NCBI RefSeq assembly: GCF_000739875.1
Contig: NZ_BBJR01000001.1
Span: 124,001 to 188,000 of the forward strand
Length of the DNA stretch: 64,000 nt
Reading direction: 5' to 3'
Source of the DNA: Comamonas aquatica NBRC 14918
Lineage (GTDB): Bacteria; Pseudomonadota; Gammaproteobacteria; Burkholderiales; Burkholderiaceae_C
Below the pieces are notes generated by a model, which had not been told where the DNA came from, ran no database searches, and worked only from the letters and a program-made list of their open reading frames with translations. Positions 10,049 through 20,765 of this stretch are shown here, piece by piece (position 1 is the stretch's first letter; every line of letters begins with the position of its first letter). Made by a program: the position numbers and the translations under genes.

Positions 10049-11313
10049 CACTTCCTCACCTTTGGACTGATGAGCTTGTTCTCATAGTCAATCCGCAATA
10101 CCACCGCCACCGCGACCAGGTTCATCAACACCGCCGAGCCACCGAAGCTCATCAGCGGCAACGTCAGCCCCTTGGTGGGCAAGGCCCCCAGGTTCACACC
10201 CATGTTGATGAAGGCCTGAAAGCCAAACCACAGCGCCACCCCCTGGGCCACCAGACCGGAAAACACCTTGTCGTGGAAGATCGCCTCCCGGCCGATTTCG
10301 ATGATGCGGCGGGTCAGCCAGACAAAGGCAACGATCAGGATCAGGATGCCGATGAAGCCGAACTCCTCGCCAATCACGGACAGCAGGAAGTCGGTGTGCG
10401 CCTCGGGCAGCCAGTGCAGCTTCTCCACACTGCGGCCCAGGCCCACGCCGAACAGCTCGCCCCGTCCGATGGCGATCAGGGCGTGCGAGAGCTGGTAGCC
10501 CTTGCCCAGCGCATGGTCCACCGAGAACGGGTCCAAGTAGGCAAAGATGCGCTCGCGCCTCCAGGGCGAGAAGGCGATCATTAGCACAAAGGCCCCGACC
10601 ACCAGCGCCGCCATCAGAAAGAACATGCGCGCATTCACGCCGCCCAAGAACAGGATGCCCATCGAGATCACCACGATCACGAGGAAGGCCCCCATGTCGG
10701 GCTCGGCCAGCAACAGCACGCCCACGACGAACACGGCCGCGGCCATGGGCAGCACGGCGCGGAAAAAGCGCTCCTTCACGTCCATGCGGCGCACCATGTA
10801 GTCGGCGGCATAGACCAGCACGGCAAACTTGGCCAGCTCTGAAGGCTGGAAATTCATCACCCCCAGCGGCAGCCAGCGCCGCGCGCCATTCACGACCAGG
10901 CCCACGCCGGGCACCAGCACCATCACCAGCAGCAGCAGGGCCAGCAGGAACATGGGCACGGCCAGCCGCTCCCAGGTTTTCATCGATACCTGGAAGGCCA
11001 GCAGCGCCGCCACAAAGCCCACGCCCAGGCTCATCGCATGCCGCAACAGGAAGTGGTAGTGCTCGATCTTGCCGAAGCGCGGGTTGTCCGGCATGGCGAT
11101 CGAGGCCGAGTACACCATCACCAGCCCCCAGGCCAGCAAGGCAATCACCACCCAGATCAGGGCCTGGTCCAGCCCCAGGGCCGTGGGCGGCAGGGCCCGG
11201 GTGTTGCGGTACTCCGTGCCCCCCACGCGCACGGGCAGCACGTCGACAGGCTTGTCGGCCGCGCCGGCCAGCCAGCCTTGCAGGCGTTCGCGCACATGGG
11301 TCAGGGCGTTCAT
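10048..11313 (-). CDS. ftsW: Lipid II polymerase FtsW (SEDS family)
   Basis: FtsW is the divisome SEDS glycosyltransferase that polymerises lipid II together with FtsI. The 421-residue protein has about ten hydrophobic segments after a cytoplasmic N-terminus of some 50 residues. The family signature near the end, [20 protein letters not shown], is intact. The start overlaps the murD stop (ATGA). Its place between murD and murG is the canonical order. Confidence 0.97.
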   Translation of the reverse strand: MNALTHVRERLQGWLAGAADKPVDVLPVRVGGTEYRNTRALPPTALGLDQALIWVVIALLAWGLVMVYSASIAMPDNPRFGKIEHYHFLLRHAMSLGVGFVAALLAFQVSMKTWERLAVPMFLLALLLLVMVLVPGVGLVVNGARRWLPLGVMNFQPSELAKFAVLVYAADYMVRRMDVKERFFRAVLPMAAAVFVVGVLLLAEPDMGAFLVIVVISMGILFLGGVNARMFFLMAALVVGAFVLMIAFSPWRRERIFAYLDPFSVDHALGKGYQLSHALIAIGRGELFGVGLGRSVEKLHWLPEAHTDFLLSVIGEEFGFIGILILIVAFVWLTRRIIEIGREAIFHDKVFSGLVAQGVALWFGFQAFINMGVNLGALPTKGLTLPLMSFGGSAVLMNLVAVAVVLRIDYENKLISPKVRK

Positions 11314-13211
11314 GCGTCGTACCCTCCGAGGATCTGTCCGGCCTCATCGGCCAGCTCCTGCACCGCCGCCACAAACACCTGGGCGCGGTGGGCATAGTCA
11401 CGGAACATGTCCATGCTGGCGCAGGCGGGCGACATCAGCACGGCATCGCCCTCCCGGGCCTGGGCACTGGCCAGTTGCACGGCCTGCGCCATGTCGGCGG
11501 CCTCCAGCAGGGGCACGCCTTCGCCCTGCAGGGCTTGCTTGATCAACGGGGCATCGCGCCCGATCAGCACCACGGCGCGCACATAGCGCGCCACCGGGGC
11601 GGCCAGCGGGGTGAAATCCTGCCCCTTGCCCAGCCCGCCCAGGATCAGCACGATGCGCCGATCGGCCCCCAGGCCGGTCAAGGCAGCGACGGTGGCCCCC
11701 ACGTTCGTGCCCTTGCTGTCGTCAAAATATTCCACGCCCTGCACGATGCCAATCGGCTCCACGCGGTGGGGCTCGCCACGGTATTCGCGCAGTCCGTACA
11801 GCATGGGGCCCAGCGCGGCACCGGCCGCCTGGGCCAGCGCCAGCGCGGCCAGGGCGTTGGTGGCGTTGTGGCGGCCGCGGATGCGCAGGGCATCGGCGGG
11901 CAGCAGGCGCTGCAGGTGCAGCTCTTCCTGCGGGTCGCGCGCGCGGCGGCCCGCCTGGTCCACCTCCAGCGCGCGCACCAGCCAGGCCATGCCAGCCACC
12001 ATCTCGATGCCATAGTCGCCGGGGTTGCGCGGCAGGTCGGCGCCAAAGCTGATGTGGGCGCGCTGCTGCGGCTTCTGCAGCTTGACCTTGACCGGCGCAG
12101 GCAGCATGTCCATGACAGTGCGGTCCTCGCGGTTCAGCACCATCAGGCCGTGCTCGCCGAAGATGCGGGCCTTGGCGGCGGCATACGCGTCCATGCTGCC
12201 GTGCCAGTCCAGGTGGTCCTGCGTGACGTTGAGTACCACGGCGGCGGTCGGCTCGAAACCCTGCACACCATCGAGCTGGAAGCTGGACAACTCCAGCACC
12301 CAGACCTGAGGCAGGTCCTGCGCGTCGATGCGCGCGCTCAGGGTGTCCAGCAAGGTGGGGCCGATGTTGCCGGCCACCCCCACGCTCAGACCGGCATGCT
12401 CCAGCAGCTTGCCGGTCAACGAGGTCACCGTGGTCTTGCCATTGGTGCCGGTGATGGCCAGCAGCTTGGGCTGGTAGCCATGCGCCTGGGCCATGCCCTG
12501 CAGGGCGGCGGCGAACAAATCCAGCTCGCCCCCGACGGGCAGGCCAATCGCACGCGCGGCGTCCGCCACGGGCGCGATCACATCCGGCGCCAGGCCGGGG
12601 GAACGGTACACGGCGTTCAGGCTCTGGCCGTCCACCAGGGCACTGGTCAACGGACCGCCCACAAACCGCGCCTGCGGCAGCTCGCTGTGCAACAGCGCCA
12701 GCTGGGGCGGGGCTTCGCGGGTGTCGGCCACGGTGACTTCGGCCCCGGCACGCACGCACCAGCGCGCCATGGACATACCCGAGGCGCCCAGGCCCAGGAT
12801 CAGCACGCGCCGGCCCTGCAGGTGCTGCGCCTGGTCCTGCGGCCATTGCGCAGGCACGGGGGGCAGCGCCACCGCAGGGGCGGCATCCACGGGCACGGCC
12901 ACGGCGGTGACGTCGGCATCGGCCGCATCCGACATGCTGGGGTCGGTGAAAATCTGCGCCACAAAGGCAGCCGCGTCCTTGGCGGCGCTCAGGCTGCTGA
13001 CGTCGGGCACGGGTTCCGCCCAGGCAGGTAGCGCCTCTTTTTCAGGAGCAGCTGGCGCTTGCGATTCGGCCACTTCAGACACTTTTGCATCGCCATCCAA
13101 GGATACATGCGCGCTGACTGCTCCTGAATTTTCCAGCTGTACCGCAGCGTCGACCGGCGCCACCGCAGTGTCGGGGTGGGGCTGGGCCGGTGTGAGGTCT
13201 TGGGTGTGCAT
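11310..13211 (-). CDS. murD: UDP-N-acetylmuramoylalanine--D-glutamate ligase MurD with long N-terminal extension
   Basis: MurD adds D-Glu to UDP-MurNAc-L-Ala. The catalytic core starts only at about residue 131 ([17 protein letters not shown]) and includes the ATP loop [13 protein letters not shown] and the later [12 protein letters not shown] motif. The first 130 residues are an Ala/Pro/Val/Asp-rich extension without recognisable fold, which makes the protein 633 residues against about 450-500 for most MurD enzymes. The ATG at 13211 has GAGGTAGG upstream and lies 5 bp after mraY; a start at 13253 would overlap mraY. No start codon with a good Shine-Dalgarno signal was noted at the core boundary. 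The extension holds an inverted repeat (13041-13128). Confidence 0.95.
   Translation of the reverse strand: MHTQDLTPAQPHPDTAVAPVDAAVQLENSGAVSAHVSLDGDAKVSEVAESQAPAAPEKEALPAWAEPVPDVSSLSAAKDAAAFVAQIFTDPSMSDAADADVTAVAVPVDAAPAVALPPVPAQWPQDQAQHLQGRRVLILGLGASGMSMARWCVRAGAEVTVADTREAPPQLALLHSELPQARFVGGPLTSALVDGQSLNAVYRSPGLAPDVIAPVADAARAIGLPVGGELDLFAAALQGMAQAHGYQPKLLAITGTNGKTTVTSLTGKLLEHAGLSVGVAGNIGPTLLDTLSARIDAQDLPQVWVLELSSFQLDGVQGFEPTAAVVLNVTQDHLDWHGSMDAYAAAKARIFGEHGLMVLNREDRTVMDMLPAPVKVKLQKPQQRAHISFGADLPRNPGDYGIEMVAGMAWLVRALEVDQAGRRARDPQEELHLQRLLPADALRIRGRHNATNALAALALAQAAGAALGPMLYGLREYRGEPHRVEPIGIVQGVEYFDDSKGTNVGATVAALTGLGADRRIVLILGGLGKGQDFTPLAAPVARYVRAVVLIGRDAPLIKQALQGEGVPLLEAADMAQAVQLASAQAREGDAVLMSPACASMDMFRDYAHRAQVFVAAVQELADEAGQILGGYDA
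13041..13128. repeat. 88-bp segment bounded by 11-bp perfect inverted repeats inside the murD extension
   Basis: TTCAGGAGCAG at 13041-13051 is the exact reverse complement of CTGCTCCTGAA at 13118-13128. The left arm runs into AGCTGGCGCTTGC, which resembles the start of the dispersed 42-nt repeat in this window (ATAGCTGNNNGCGCNNGC) without its three variable bases. The segment encodes part of the non-conserved MurD extension. The arrangement looks like a small palindromic element accepted in frame, but I have only this one copy. Confidence 0.5.
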
Positions 13212-13216
13212 GGAGC

Positions 13217-14395
13217 CTACCTCAGCTTCAGCGTGGACAGGCCGATCAGGCACAGCAGCATGGTGATGATCCAGAAGCGGATCACGACCTGCGTTTCCTT
13301 CCAGCCGCTCTTTTCAAAGTGGTGGTGCAGCGGCGCCATCTTCAGCAGACGACGGCCTTCGCCATAGCGCTTCTTGGTGTATTTGAACCACACCACCTGC
13401 AACATCACCGACAGGGCCTCGGCCACGAAGATGCCGCCCATGATGGCCAGCACGATCTCCTGGCGCACGATCACGGCGATGGTGCCCAGGGCGCCGCCCA
13501 GGGCCAGCGCGCCCACGTCGCCCATGAAGATCTGCGCGGGGTGGGCGTTGAACCACAGGAAGGCCAAACCGGCACCGGCCATGGCGCCGCAGAAGATCAT
13601 CAGCTCGCCCGTGCCGGGGATGCTGGGGAAGTGCAGGTACTTGGCGTAGCTGACGTTGCCGGTCACATAGGCAAAGATGCCCAGCGCCGTACCAACCATG
13701 ATCACCGGCATGATGGCCAGGCCATCCAGGCCGTCGGTCAGGTTGACGGCATTGCTGGCGCCAACGATGACCAGGTAGGTCAGGATGACGAAGCCCAACA
13801 CGCCCAGCGGGTAGCTAACTTCCTTGAAGAACGGCACCTGCAGCCCGGCCTGCGGCGGCAGGTCCATGGAGAAGCCCGACTGCACCCAGGTCACGAACAG
13901 CTCGAAGGCGCGGCTGTTGGTGTTTTCGGAAATGCTGAACACCAGGGCCACGGCGGCGATCAGGCCGATCACCGACTGCCAGAAATACTTCTCGCGCGAG
14001 CGCATGCCCTCGGGGTCCTTGTTGACCACCTTGCGCCAGTCATCGACCCAGCCGATGGCGCCAAAGCCCATGGTCACCACCAGCACGATCCAGACGAAGC
14101 GGTTGCTCAGGTCAAACCACAGCAGGGTGGACGCGGCGATGGCGAACAGGATCAGCACCCCGCCCATGGTGGGCGTGCCGTTCTTTACTAGATGGGTCTG
14201 CATGGCATAGCCGCGCACGGGCTGGCCCACCTTCAGCGCGGTCAGCATGCGGATGGCCTTGGGGCCAATCCACAGGCCGATCACCAGGGCGGTCAGCGCC
14301 GCCATCACGGCGCGGAAGGTGATGTACTGCACCACGCGCAGGAAACCGAAATCGGGCGACAAGGTCTGCAGCCACTCAGCCAAGATCAGCAGCAT
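13217..14395 (-). CDS. mraY: Phospho-N-acetylmuramoyl-pentapeptide-transferase MraY
   Basis: MraY transfers phospho-MurNAc-pentapeptide to undecaprenyl phosphate, forming lipid I. The 392-residue polytopic protein has about ten membrane segments. It carries the signature [13 protein letters not shown] near residue 70, the Asp-rich [13 protein letters not shown] loop and [15 protein letters not shown]. The C-terminal [11 protein letters not shown] motif is typical. The start lies inside the murF end (10-bp overlap). Confidence 0.98.
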   Translation of the reverse strand: MLLILAEWLQTLSPDFGFLRVVQYITFRAVMAALTALVIGLWIGPKAIRMLTALKVGQPVRGYAMQTHLVKNGTPTMGGVLILFAIAASTLLWFDLSNRFVWIVLVVTMGFGAIGWVDDWRKVVNKDPEGMRSREKYFWQSVIGLIAAVALVFSISENTNSRAFELFVTWVQSGFSMDLPPQAGLQVPFFKEVSYPLGVLGFVILTYLVIVGASNAVNLTDGLDGLAIMPVIMVGTALGIFAYVTGNVSYAKYLHFPSIPGTGELMIFCGAMAGAGLAFLWFNAHPAQIFMGDVGALALGGALGTIAVIVRQEIVLAIMGGIFVAEALSVMLQVVWFKYTKKRYGEGRRLLKMAPLHHHFEKSGWKETQVVIRFWIITMLLCLIGLSTLKLR

Positions 14396-15783
14396 GCTGC
14401 ACCCTCCCCACAGGCGCTTTCCAGGGCCTGCACCACGTGTTCCATCTTCATACTTCTCGAACCTTTGACCAGCACACTGCCGGTCTGCCCCATGCGGGCC
14501 TGCACCGCTGCCACCAGCGCTGCCATCTCTTCAAAATGCGTAGCACCCTGCCCAAATGCAGCCACGGCGTGCTGCATTTGTGGCCCCAATGCCAGGAAAG
14601 TTTCAATGCCGGCCTGCCGGGCACTGGCGCCGACTTCCGCGTGGAAGGCCGGCCCCTGATCACCCACCTCGCCCATGTCCCCCAGCACCAGCAGGCGCGG
14701 GGCGGGCAGCTCGGCCAGCACGGCAATCGCAGCCTGGACGGAGTCGGGGTTGGCGTTGTAGGTGTCGTCCACCACGTCCACGCGCCGGCCCGCGCACACC
14801 ACCGCGGTGGAGCGCGAGCGGCCCTTGACCGGCTGGAAGGCGCTCAGCCCCTGGGCAATCGCCGCCAGGGGCACGCCCGCCGCCAGGGCACAGGCCGCCG
14901 CCGCCAGCGCATTGCGCACGTTGTGGCGGCCGGCGATGTGCAGCGCGCAGTCGAAGCGGCCTTGCGGGGTCTGCACCTGCACCTGCCACGCGCTGTCGGC
15001 CCAGGTGGCCTGCAGACTGCGCACGTCGGCGTCCTCGCCCCCGAAGGTCAGCACCGGGCGTTCACCCGCCAGGCTGCGCCACAGGGGGGTGAAGGCCTCA
15101 TCGGACGGGAACACGGCCACGCCATCGGCGGGCAGGTAGGCCAGCACGCTGCCGTTTTCCTCGGCCACGGCCTGCACGGTGTGCATGAATTCCTGGTGCT
15201 CACGCTGGGCGTTGTTGACCAGGGCCACCGTGGGCTGGGCGATGCGCGCCAGCTCGGCAATCTCGCCGGGGTGGTTCATGCCCAGTTCCACCACGCCCAG
15301 CTGGTGCGCAGCGCTGAGGCGGAACAGGGTCAGCGGCACGCCGATCGCGTTGTTGAAATTGCCCTGGGTCGCAAACGCCGCATCGCCGGCCTGGGCCTTC
15401 AGGATGCTGGCGATCATCTGCGTCACCGTGGTCTTGCCATTGCTGCCGGTGACGGCAATCAAGGGCAGGCCAAACATGCTGCGCCAGCCGGCCGCCAGGG
15501 CCCCCAGGGCCTGGGTGGTGTCCGGCACCTCGATGCCGGGCAGGCCCAGCGCCTCCAGGCCGTCGTGGGCGATCGCCGCAGCGGCCAGGCCCTGCGCCCG
15601 CACCTGGGGCAGAAAGTCATGTGCATCCATGCGCTCACCCTGGAGCGCCACAAACAAATCGCCCGCCTGCAGGCTGCGGCTGTCCGTGTGCACACGCAGC
15701 AGGGGCGTGGCACCATCGCCCACCAGTCGCGCCTGCGGCTGGAAGGCCTGGATCCACTGCCATGCCTGTTGCAAAGTCATCAT
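14386..15783 (-). CDS. murF: UDP-MurNAc-tripeptide--D-Ala-D-Ala ligase MurF
   Basis: MurF adds the D-Ala-D-Ala made by Ddl to the UDP-MurNAc tripeptide. The 465-residue Mur ligase has the N-terminal substrate motif [17 protein letters not shown], the ATP loop [13 protein letters not shown] (residues 111-123), and the [15 protein letters not shown] motif. Two adjacent ATG codons open the gene; the first overlaps the murE stop. The C-terminal [15 protein letters not shown] is characteristic. Confidence 0.97.
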   Translation of the reverse strand: MMTLQQAWQWIQAFQPQARLVGDGATPLLRVHTDSRSLQAGDLFVALQGERMDAHDFLPQVRAQGLAAAAIAHDGLEALGLPGIEVPDTTQALGALAAGWRSMFGLPLIAVTGSNGKTTVTQMIASILKAQAGDAAFATQGNFNNAIGVPLTLFRLSAAHQLGVVELGMNHPGEIAELARIAQPTVALVNNAQREHQEFMHTVQAVAEENGSVLAYLPADGVAVFPSDEAFTPLWRSLAGERPVLTFGGEDADVRSLQATWADSAWQVQVQTPQGRFDCALHIAGRHNVRNALAAAACALAAGVPLAAIAQGLSAFQPVKGRSRSTAVVCAGRRVDVVDDTYNANPDSVQAAIAVLAELPAPRLLVLGDMGEVGDQGPAFHAEVGASARQAGIETFLALGPQMQHAVAAFGQGATHFEEMAALVAAVQARMGQTGSVLVKGSRSMKMEHVVQALESACGEGAACC

Positions 15784-17279
15784 TGCTGCATTCCCTCTCG
15801 CCGGAGCAAGGCGGCACGCGCCTTGTCCATGTCGGAAAACGGGTGCTTCACACCCTGGATTTCCTGGTAGTCCTCATGGCCCTTGCCCGCCAGCAGCACC
15901 ACATCCTGGGTGCCTGCCTGGGCAATGGCCTGTTCAATCGCCTGCGTGCGGTCCACCACCACCTGCACGCGATCGAGCCGCATGCCGGCCGTGATCTGCT
16001 GCACGATGGTCTGGGGGTCTTCGCCACGTGGGTTGTCGCTGGTCACCCACACCACGTCGGCCTGGCGCTGCGCAGCCTGACCCATCAGGGGGCGCTTGCT
16101 GCTGTCGCGGTTGCCGCCACAGCCGAACACGCAGTGCAGCCGGCCACCCCGTGCACGCGCCACGGGCTGCAGGCCCTGCAAGGCCTGCTCCAGCGCATCG
16201 GGGGTGTGGGCATAGTCCACCACCACCAGGGGCTGATCAGCCTGGGCAATCTGCTGCATGCGCCCTGGCACCGGCGCCAGCCCCTGGCACAAGGCCACGG
16301 CGTCCGGCAGCGTCCAGCCCCAGCTGCGCAGCACGGCCAGCACGCCCAGCATGTTGCTGACGTTGTACTGGCCGATCATCTGGGTGGTCATGGTCACGGA
16401 CTGCCCGTCTTCCTGTACCTCGAAGCACAGGCCCTGCAGTCCATGGCGCACGTCCGTGGCCCGCAAGCGTGCCGGGGCGTTCACCGCCACGGTCCACAGA
16501 TCCAGGCCTGCGCGCCCCTGCAACTGCTGCGCCAGCAACTGCCCATGGGCATCGTCGACGTTGAGAACGGCCACCTGCAGGCCTGCCCAAGCAAACAGCT
16601 TGGCCTTGGCCTGCCAATAGGCTGCCATGCTGGCGTGGTAGTCCAGGTGGTCCTGCGTGAAATTGGTGAACACCGCGGTGTGGATGTGCGTGCCATCCAG
16701 GCGGTGCTCCTCGATGCCGATGGACGAAGCTTCGATCGCGCACGCGGCCAGGCCCTGCTGCACGTAATCGGCAAACGCATACTGCAGGCAGACAGGATCG
16801 GGCGTGGTCATGCCCGTGCTGACCACCTGGGGCGGCACGCCAATGCCCAGCGTGCCCACCATGGCACAGCCCTGGCGCCCTTGCAGCTGGAACCCGACCA
16901 GTGCATGCGCCAGCCACCAGGCGGTGGACGTCTTGCCGTTGGTGCCGGTGACGGCGACCACCCGCAGCTGCCGCGAGGGGTGCTGGCACCATTGCGCCGC
17001 CATCTCGGCCGTGGCAGCCTTCAAGCCGCGGTAGCTGGCCACCGCGCCGGGCAGGTTGAACGCCTCCACGCCGTCGTGCTCGACCAGGCATGCAACCGCA
17101 CCGCGCGCGATGGCCGAGGCCACATGGGCGCGGCCATCGGTCACGCCACCGGGCCAGGCGATGAAACCATCCCCGGGCTGCACCTGGCGACTGTCGGTGC
17201 GCAATTGGCCGGTGACGCGGGCGCGCAGCCAGGCCAGGGCCTGGGGCAGATCATGCAAAAACTCAGGGGCGCGACTCAC
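15780..17279 (-). CDS. murE: UDP-MurNAc-L-Ala-D-Glu--2,6-diaminopimelate ligase MurE
   Basis: MurE adds meso-diaminopimelate to the peptidoglycan stem. The 499-residue protein has the ATP loop VTGTNGKTSTAWW near residue 111 and the motif VTSDNPRGEDP, whose DNPR sequence specifies meso-DAP rather than Lys. The start is a GTG at 17279 that overlaps the ftsI stop (GTGA), followed by a plausible N-terminus. No better ATG is available upstream of the conserved RTDSRQVQPGDGF segment. Confidence 0.96.
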   Translation of the reverse strand: MSRAPEFLHDLPQALAWLRARVTGQLRTDSRQVQPGDGFIAWPGGVTDGRAHVASAIARGAVACLVEHDGVEAFNLPGAVASYRGLKAATAEMAAQWCQHPSRQLRVVAVTGTNGKTSTAWWLAHALVGFQLQGRQGCAMVGTLGIGVPPQVVSTGMTTPDPVCLQYAFADYVQQGLAACAIEASSIGIEEHRLDGTHIHTAVFTNFTQDHLDYHASMAAYWQAKAKLFAWAGLQVAVLNVDDAHGQLLAQQLQGRAGLDLWTVAVNAPARLRATDVRHGLQGLCFEVQEDGQSVTMTTQMIGQYNVSNMLGVLAVLRSWGWTLPDAVALCQGLAPVPGRMQQIAQADQPLVVVDYAHTPDALEQALQGLQPVARARGGRLHCVFGCGGNRDSSKRPLMGQAAQRQADVVWVTSDNPRGEDPQTIVQQITAGMRLDRVQVVVDRTQAIEQAIAQAGTQDVVLLAGKGHEDYQEIQGVKHPFSDMDKARAALLRREGMQQ

Positions 17280-19018
17280 AGCGATTCCTCCACGGGGTTG
17301 GCGACGATTTGCGGCTGTACCGCCATGTCGGGCGCCACCCCCAAGAGACGCAAGCTCTGCTGCACCACCGTGCTGAAGACGGGCGCCGCCACCGTGCCCC
17401 CGTAATAGGTGCCGTTGCTGGGCTCATCCACCATCACTGCCACAATCACGCGCGGATCTTCAATCGGCGCCATACCGGTAAACCAAGCGCGGTATTTTCC
17501 TTGGGCATAGCTTTTGCCCACTTGCTTGCGAGCGGTACCTGACTTGCCACCCACGGAATACCCGACCGTCTGTGCGCGCTGCCCCGTCCCGCCCGGGCCG
17601 GTGGCCAGGGCCAGCATCTTGCGCACCTGCTCGGCGGTCTTCTCGGAAAACACCGGCACGCCCACAGGGGGCCTGTCCAGCTTCAGCATGGTGGCGGGGA
17701 TCACCTTGCCGCCGTTCGAAAACACTGTGTAGGAGCGCGACATCTGCAGCAAGCTGGCCGACAGGCCATAGCCGTAGGACATGGTGGCCTGTTCCACCGG
17801 ACGCCAAGTCTTGTAGGGGCGCAGACGGCCACTGGCCGCGCCAGGGAAGGCGATCTGCGGCTTCTGGCCAAAGCCCACGGCCGAGAACGTCTCCCACATC
17901 TCCTGCGCAGTGAGCTGCTGGGAGATCTTGGTCGTGCCCACGTTGCTGGACTTCTGGATCACCCCTTCGACCGTCAGCACCCCGTAGTTGTGCGTGTCGG
18001 AAATGGTGGAGCCGGTCACATTGATGCGCCCGGGCGTGGTGTCCACGATCGTTGAGGGCTTGAACTTGCCGCTCTCCAGAGCGATGCCGACCGTGATCGG
18101 CTTCATGGTCGAGCCCGGCTCGAACACGTCGGTGATGGCACGGTTGCGCAACTGCTCCCCGGTCAGGTGCTTGCGGTTCGAGGGGTTGAAGCTGGGGTAA
18201 TTGGCCAGGGCCAGCAGTTCGCCGGTCTTGGCATCCATGACCACCACCGTGCCGCCCACGGCCTTGTGGGCCAGCACCTGCTCCTTGAGCTTTTGGTAGG
18301 CAAAAAACTGGATCTTGCTGTCGACCGACAGCTGGATGTCGCGGCCATCGATCGGGGGCACCTCTTCGCCCACGCCATCGACCACCCGCCCCAGGCGGTC
18401 CTTGATCACACGGCGCGAGCCGGGCTTGCCCGCCAGGTCCTTTTCGAAGGCCAGCTCCATGCCTTCCTGGCCCTTGTCCTCGACGTTCGTGAAGCCCACG
18501 ATGTGGGCCGCCGCCTCGCCTTCAGGATATTGGCGCTTGTATTCGCGGGTCTGATAGATGCCCTTGATGCCCAGGGCCTTGATCTGCAGACCCACATCCC
18601 AGTCCAGCTGGCGCTTGACCCAGACAAAGCTCTTGTCCTCGGCCAGCTTCTTCTTCAGCTGGTCCAGCGGCATATCCATCAGCTTGGCCAGCTTGGGCAG
18701 CTTGGCCAGGTCTTCCGGGGTGTTCTTCTCCACGTCCTCGGGAATCGACCAGATGCTGGCCGCCGGCACGCTGGAGGCCAGGATCAGTCCATTGCGGTCC
18801 AGGATGCGCCCACGGTTGGCCGACAGCTCCAGGGTCCGGGCAAAGCGGACCTCGCCCTGGCGCTGGAAGAAATCGTTGTCGATCACCTGCACCCAGGCCG
18901 CACGCGCAGCCAGGCCCGTGAAGGCCAGCACGATGCAGCCCATCACGAACTTGCTGCGCCAGGCCGGCGTCTTGCTGGCCAGCAAAGGGCTGGAGGTGTA
19001 GGCCAGACTGCGTCTCAC
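17276..19018 (-). CDS. ftsI: Division transpeptidase FtsI (PBP3)
   Basis: FtsI is the septal class B penicillin-binding protein that cross-links peptidoglycan made by FtsW. The 580-residue protein has one N-terminal membrane anchor (about residues 22-45), a dimerisation domain, and a transpeptidase domain with the active-site Ser303 in EPGSTMKP, the SSN triad in QKSSNVG and the KSG triad in GGKSGTA. The start is a GTG that overlaps the ftsL stop by four bases (GTGA). Confidence 0.97.
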   Translation of the reverse strand: MRRSLAYTSSPLLASKTPAWRSKFVMGCIVLAFTGLAARAAWVQVIDNDFFQRQGEVRFARTLELSANRGRILDRNGLILASSVPAASIWSIPEDVEKNTPEDLAKLPKLAKLMDMPLDQLKKKLAEDKSFVWVKRQLDWDVGLQIKALGIKGIYQTREYKRQYPEGEAAAHIVGFTNVEDKGQEGMELAFEKDLAGKPGSRRVIKDRLGRVVDGVGEEVPPIDGRDIQLSVDSKIQFFAYQKLKEQVLAHKAVGGTVVVMDAKTGELLALANYPSFNPSNRKHLTGEQLRNRAITDVFEPGSTMKPITVGIALESGKFKPSTIVDTTPGRINVTGSTISDTHNYGVLTVEGVIQKSSNVGTTKISQQLTAQEMWETFSAVGFGQKPQIAFPGAASGRLRPYKTWRPVEQATMSYGYGLSASLLQMSRSYTVFSNGGKVIPATMLKLDRPPVGVPVFSEKTAEQVRKMLALATGPGGTGQRAQTVGYSVGGKSGTARKQVGKSYAQGKYRAWFTGMAPIEDPRVIVAVMVDEPSNGTYYGGTVAAPVFSTVVQQSLRLLGVAPDMAVQPQIVANPVEESL

Positions 19019-19296
19019 CGGGCACCTCCGGCAGGTTGTTCATCGCGCACATAGTGCGTGATGGCGGGCGATGCGCCCTGCAAGCCCTGGGCCACAGCCA
19101 GGGACTCGATGCGCGAAGGCGAGGACTGCGCGCGCAGTTCCACCTGCAGCCGCTGGTACTCGGTCTCCAGGTTGCGGGCCTCGTTCGTCGCGCGGTGCAG
19201 CTCGGTGAACAGGCGGCGCGACTCGTACTGGGTCTCGACCAGGTACAGGCCACTGAGCAGCACCGCCACCAGCAGCAAGAGGTTCAGGCGCAGCAT
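19015..19296 (-). CDS. ftsL: Cell division protein FtsL
   Basis: FtsL is a bitopic divisome protein that forms a coiled coil with FtsB and activates FtsWI. The 93-residue product has a membrane segment at about residues 3-20 and then a heptad-rich periplasmic part (RRLFTELHRATNEARNLETEYQRLQVELRAQ). The ATG at 19296 is chosen over an in-frame GTG at 19320 because it has a strong AGGAGGT five bases upstream. Identification rests on size, topology and place between rsmH and ftsI. Confidence 0.93.
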   Translation of the reverse strand: MLRLNLLLLVAVLLSGLYLVETQYESRRLFTELHRATNEARNLETEYQRLQVELRAQSSPSRIESLAVAQGLQGASPAITHYVRDEQPAGGAR

Positions 19297-19333
19297 GCCA
19301 CCTCCTGGATGCTGGGCCACTGTGGGCGGGTGG

Positions 19334-20260
19334 TCATGCCGGCACCTCGGTGCGTTCAGCCACGCGCATCACCGCACTGCGCGAGCGCGGATTGGCGTCC
19401 ACCTCGGCCTTGCCAGGCTTGATGCGCTCCAGCGCCTTCAGGTGCATGGGCTTGGGTGCGGCAAACGGGGTGCGGCGGTCGTAGACCTCTTTGGCGTGTT
19501 CGGCAATGAACTGCTTGACGATGCGGTCTTCCAGCGAATGGAAGCTGATCACCGCCAGGCGGCCGCCCGGCTTGAGCACGCGCAGACTGGCCTGCAGTGC
19601 TTCTTCGAGCTCCACCAATTCGGCATTGATAAAAATCCGCAGGGCCTGGAAAGTGCGCGTGGCGGGGTTCTGTCCATCACGGCTTTTCACAATCTTGCCC
19701 ACCAGATTCGACAGCTCGGTGGTGGTCTGCAGTGGGCCATGCGCTTCGCGGTGCGCCACGATGGCCTTGGCAATCGGGAAGGCCATGCGCTCCTCACCAT
19801 AGTCACGGATCACATCGGTGATCTGCTGCACCTCGGCTTCGGCCAGCCACTCGGCCACACTCTGGCCGCGCGTGGTGTCCATGCGCATGTCCAGCGGACC
19901 CTCAAAGCGGAAGCTGAAGCCGCGGTCGGCTTGGTCGATCTGGGGCGAGCTCACACCCAGGTCCATCAGGATGCCATCGGCACTCGCCGGCGGCAGTTCG
20001 CCGATGTGGCGAAACCCTTCGTGGCGGATAGAAAAACGGGCGTCTTCGATACGCCCGGCTTCTGCAATCGCCAATGGGTCCTTGTCGAAGGCTATCAGCC
20101 GCCCCTGCGGGCGCAGCCGGGAGAGAATCAATCGCGAATGGCCGCCACGGCCAAAGGTTCCGTCCACATACGTGCCATCGGCCGCGGACGGATCATCGCC
20201 CAGCAAGGCATCGACGGCCTCGTGGAGCAAAACAGTGATGTGTTGGAGGGGCTGGTTCAA
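19334..20260 (-). CDS. rsmH: 16S rRNA (cytosine(1402)-N(4))-methyltransferase RsmH
   Basis: RsmH methylates N4 of C1402 in 16S rRNA using S-adenosylmethionine. The 308-residue protein has the conserved N-terminus [13 protein letters not shown], the SAM loop [11 protein letters not shown] and the later [13 protein letters not shown] motif. The start must be the TTG at 20260: the mraZ stop lies in the same frame only four codons earlier and no ATG or GTG intervenes before the conserved HITVLL. AAAAGGGCGAG precedes the TTG. Confidence 0.96.
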   Translation of the reverse strand: MNQPLQHITVLLHEAVDALLGDDPSAADGTYVDGTFGRGGHSRLILSRLRPQGRLIAFDKDPLAIAEAGRIEDARFSIRHEGFRHIGELPPASADGILMDLGVSSPQIDQADRGFSFRFEGPLDMRMDTTRGQSVAEWLAEAEVQQITDVIRDYGEERMAFPIAKAIVAHREAHGPLQTTTELSNLVGKIVKSRDGQNPATRTFQALRIFINAELVELEEALQASLRVLKPGGRLAVISFHSLEDRIVKQFIAEHAKEVYDRRTPFAAPKPMHLKALERIKPGKAEVDANPRSRSAVMRVAERTEVPA

Positions 20261-20272
20261 CGCTCGCCCTTT

Positions 20273-20701
20273 TCAGAAAGCAAAGTCTTGGAATACATCG
20301 GGCATGGGCGCCTGCATGGCTTGCGCCTCATGGGCTTCATAAGTGGCTTTATCCCAAAGCTCGAAGTGATTGCCCATGCCGAGCAGGATCACCTCTCTCT
20401 CAAGACCGACCGCCTGACGCAGCTCTGGCGAGACCAGCACACGCCCGGTGCCGTCCATGTCCACATCCATGGCGTTGCCCAGGAAGATGCGCTTCCACCA
20501 CTGGGCCGACATCGGCAACTGGCCGATGCGGTCGCGGAACAGCAGCCACTCGGGGCGGGGAAACAGCATCAGACAGCCATGGGGGTGCTTGGTGATGGTG
20601 AGCTGGCCTTGGGCCTGCGTGACCAGGGCGTCACGATGCCGGGTCGGCACTGAAAGCCGCCCCTTCGCATCGAGAGTCAGCGAAGACGCCCCTTGAAACA
20701 C
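20273..20701 (-). CDS. mraZ: Transcriptional regulator MraZ
   Basis: MraZ is a SpoVT/AbrB-fold regulator that binds short direct repeats before the cell-wall cluster and represses it. The 142-residue protein carries both repeats of the fold, each with the family signature ([16 protein letters not shown] and [18 protein letters not shown]). The start is GTG at 20701, which gives the conserved N-terminus [11 protein letters not shown]. It heads the dcw cluster, 12 bp before rsmH, and three putative MraZ boxes lie at 20766-20790. Confidence 0.96.
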   Translation of the reverse strand: MFQGASSLTLDAKGRLSVPTRHRDALVTQAQGQLTITKHPHGCLMLFPRPEWLLFRDRIGQLPMSAQWWKRIFLGNAMDVDMDGTGRVLVSPELRQAVGLEREVILLGMGNHFELWDKATYEAHEAQAMQAPMPDVFQDFAF

Positions 20702-20765
20702 GATGGATCACCCCGTTTGCTTGGACCTTGAGCGCCCGCATGTGGGCGGTTAAGGGAATTCTCAC

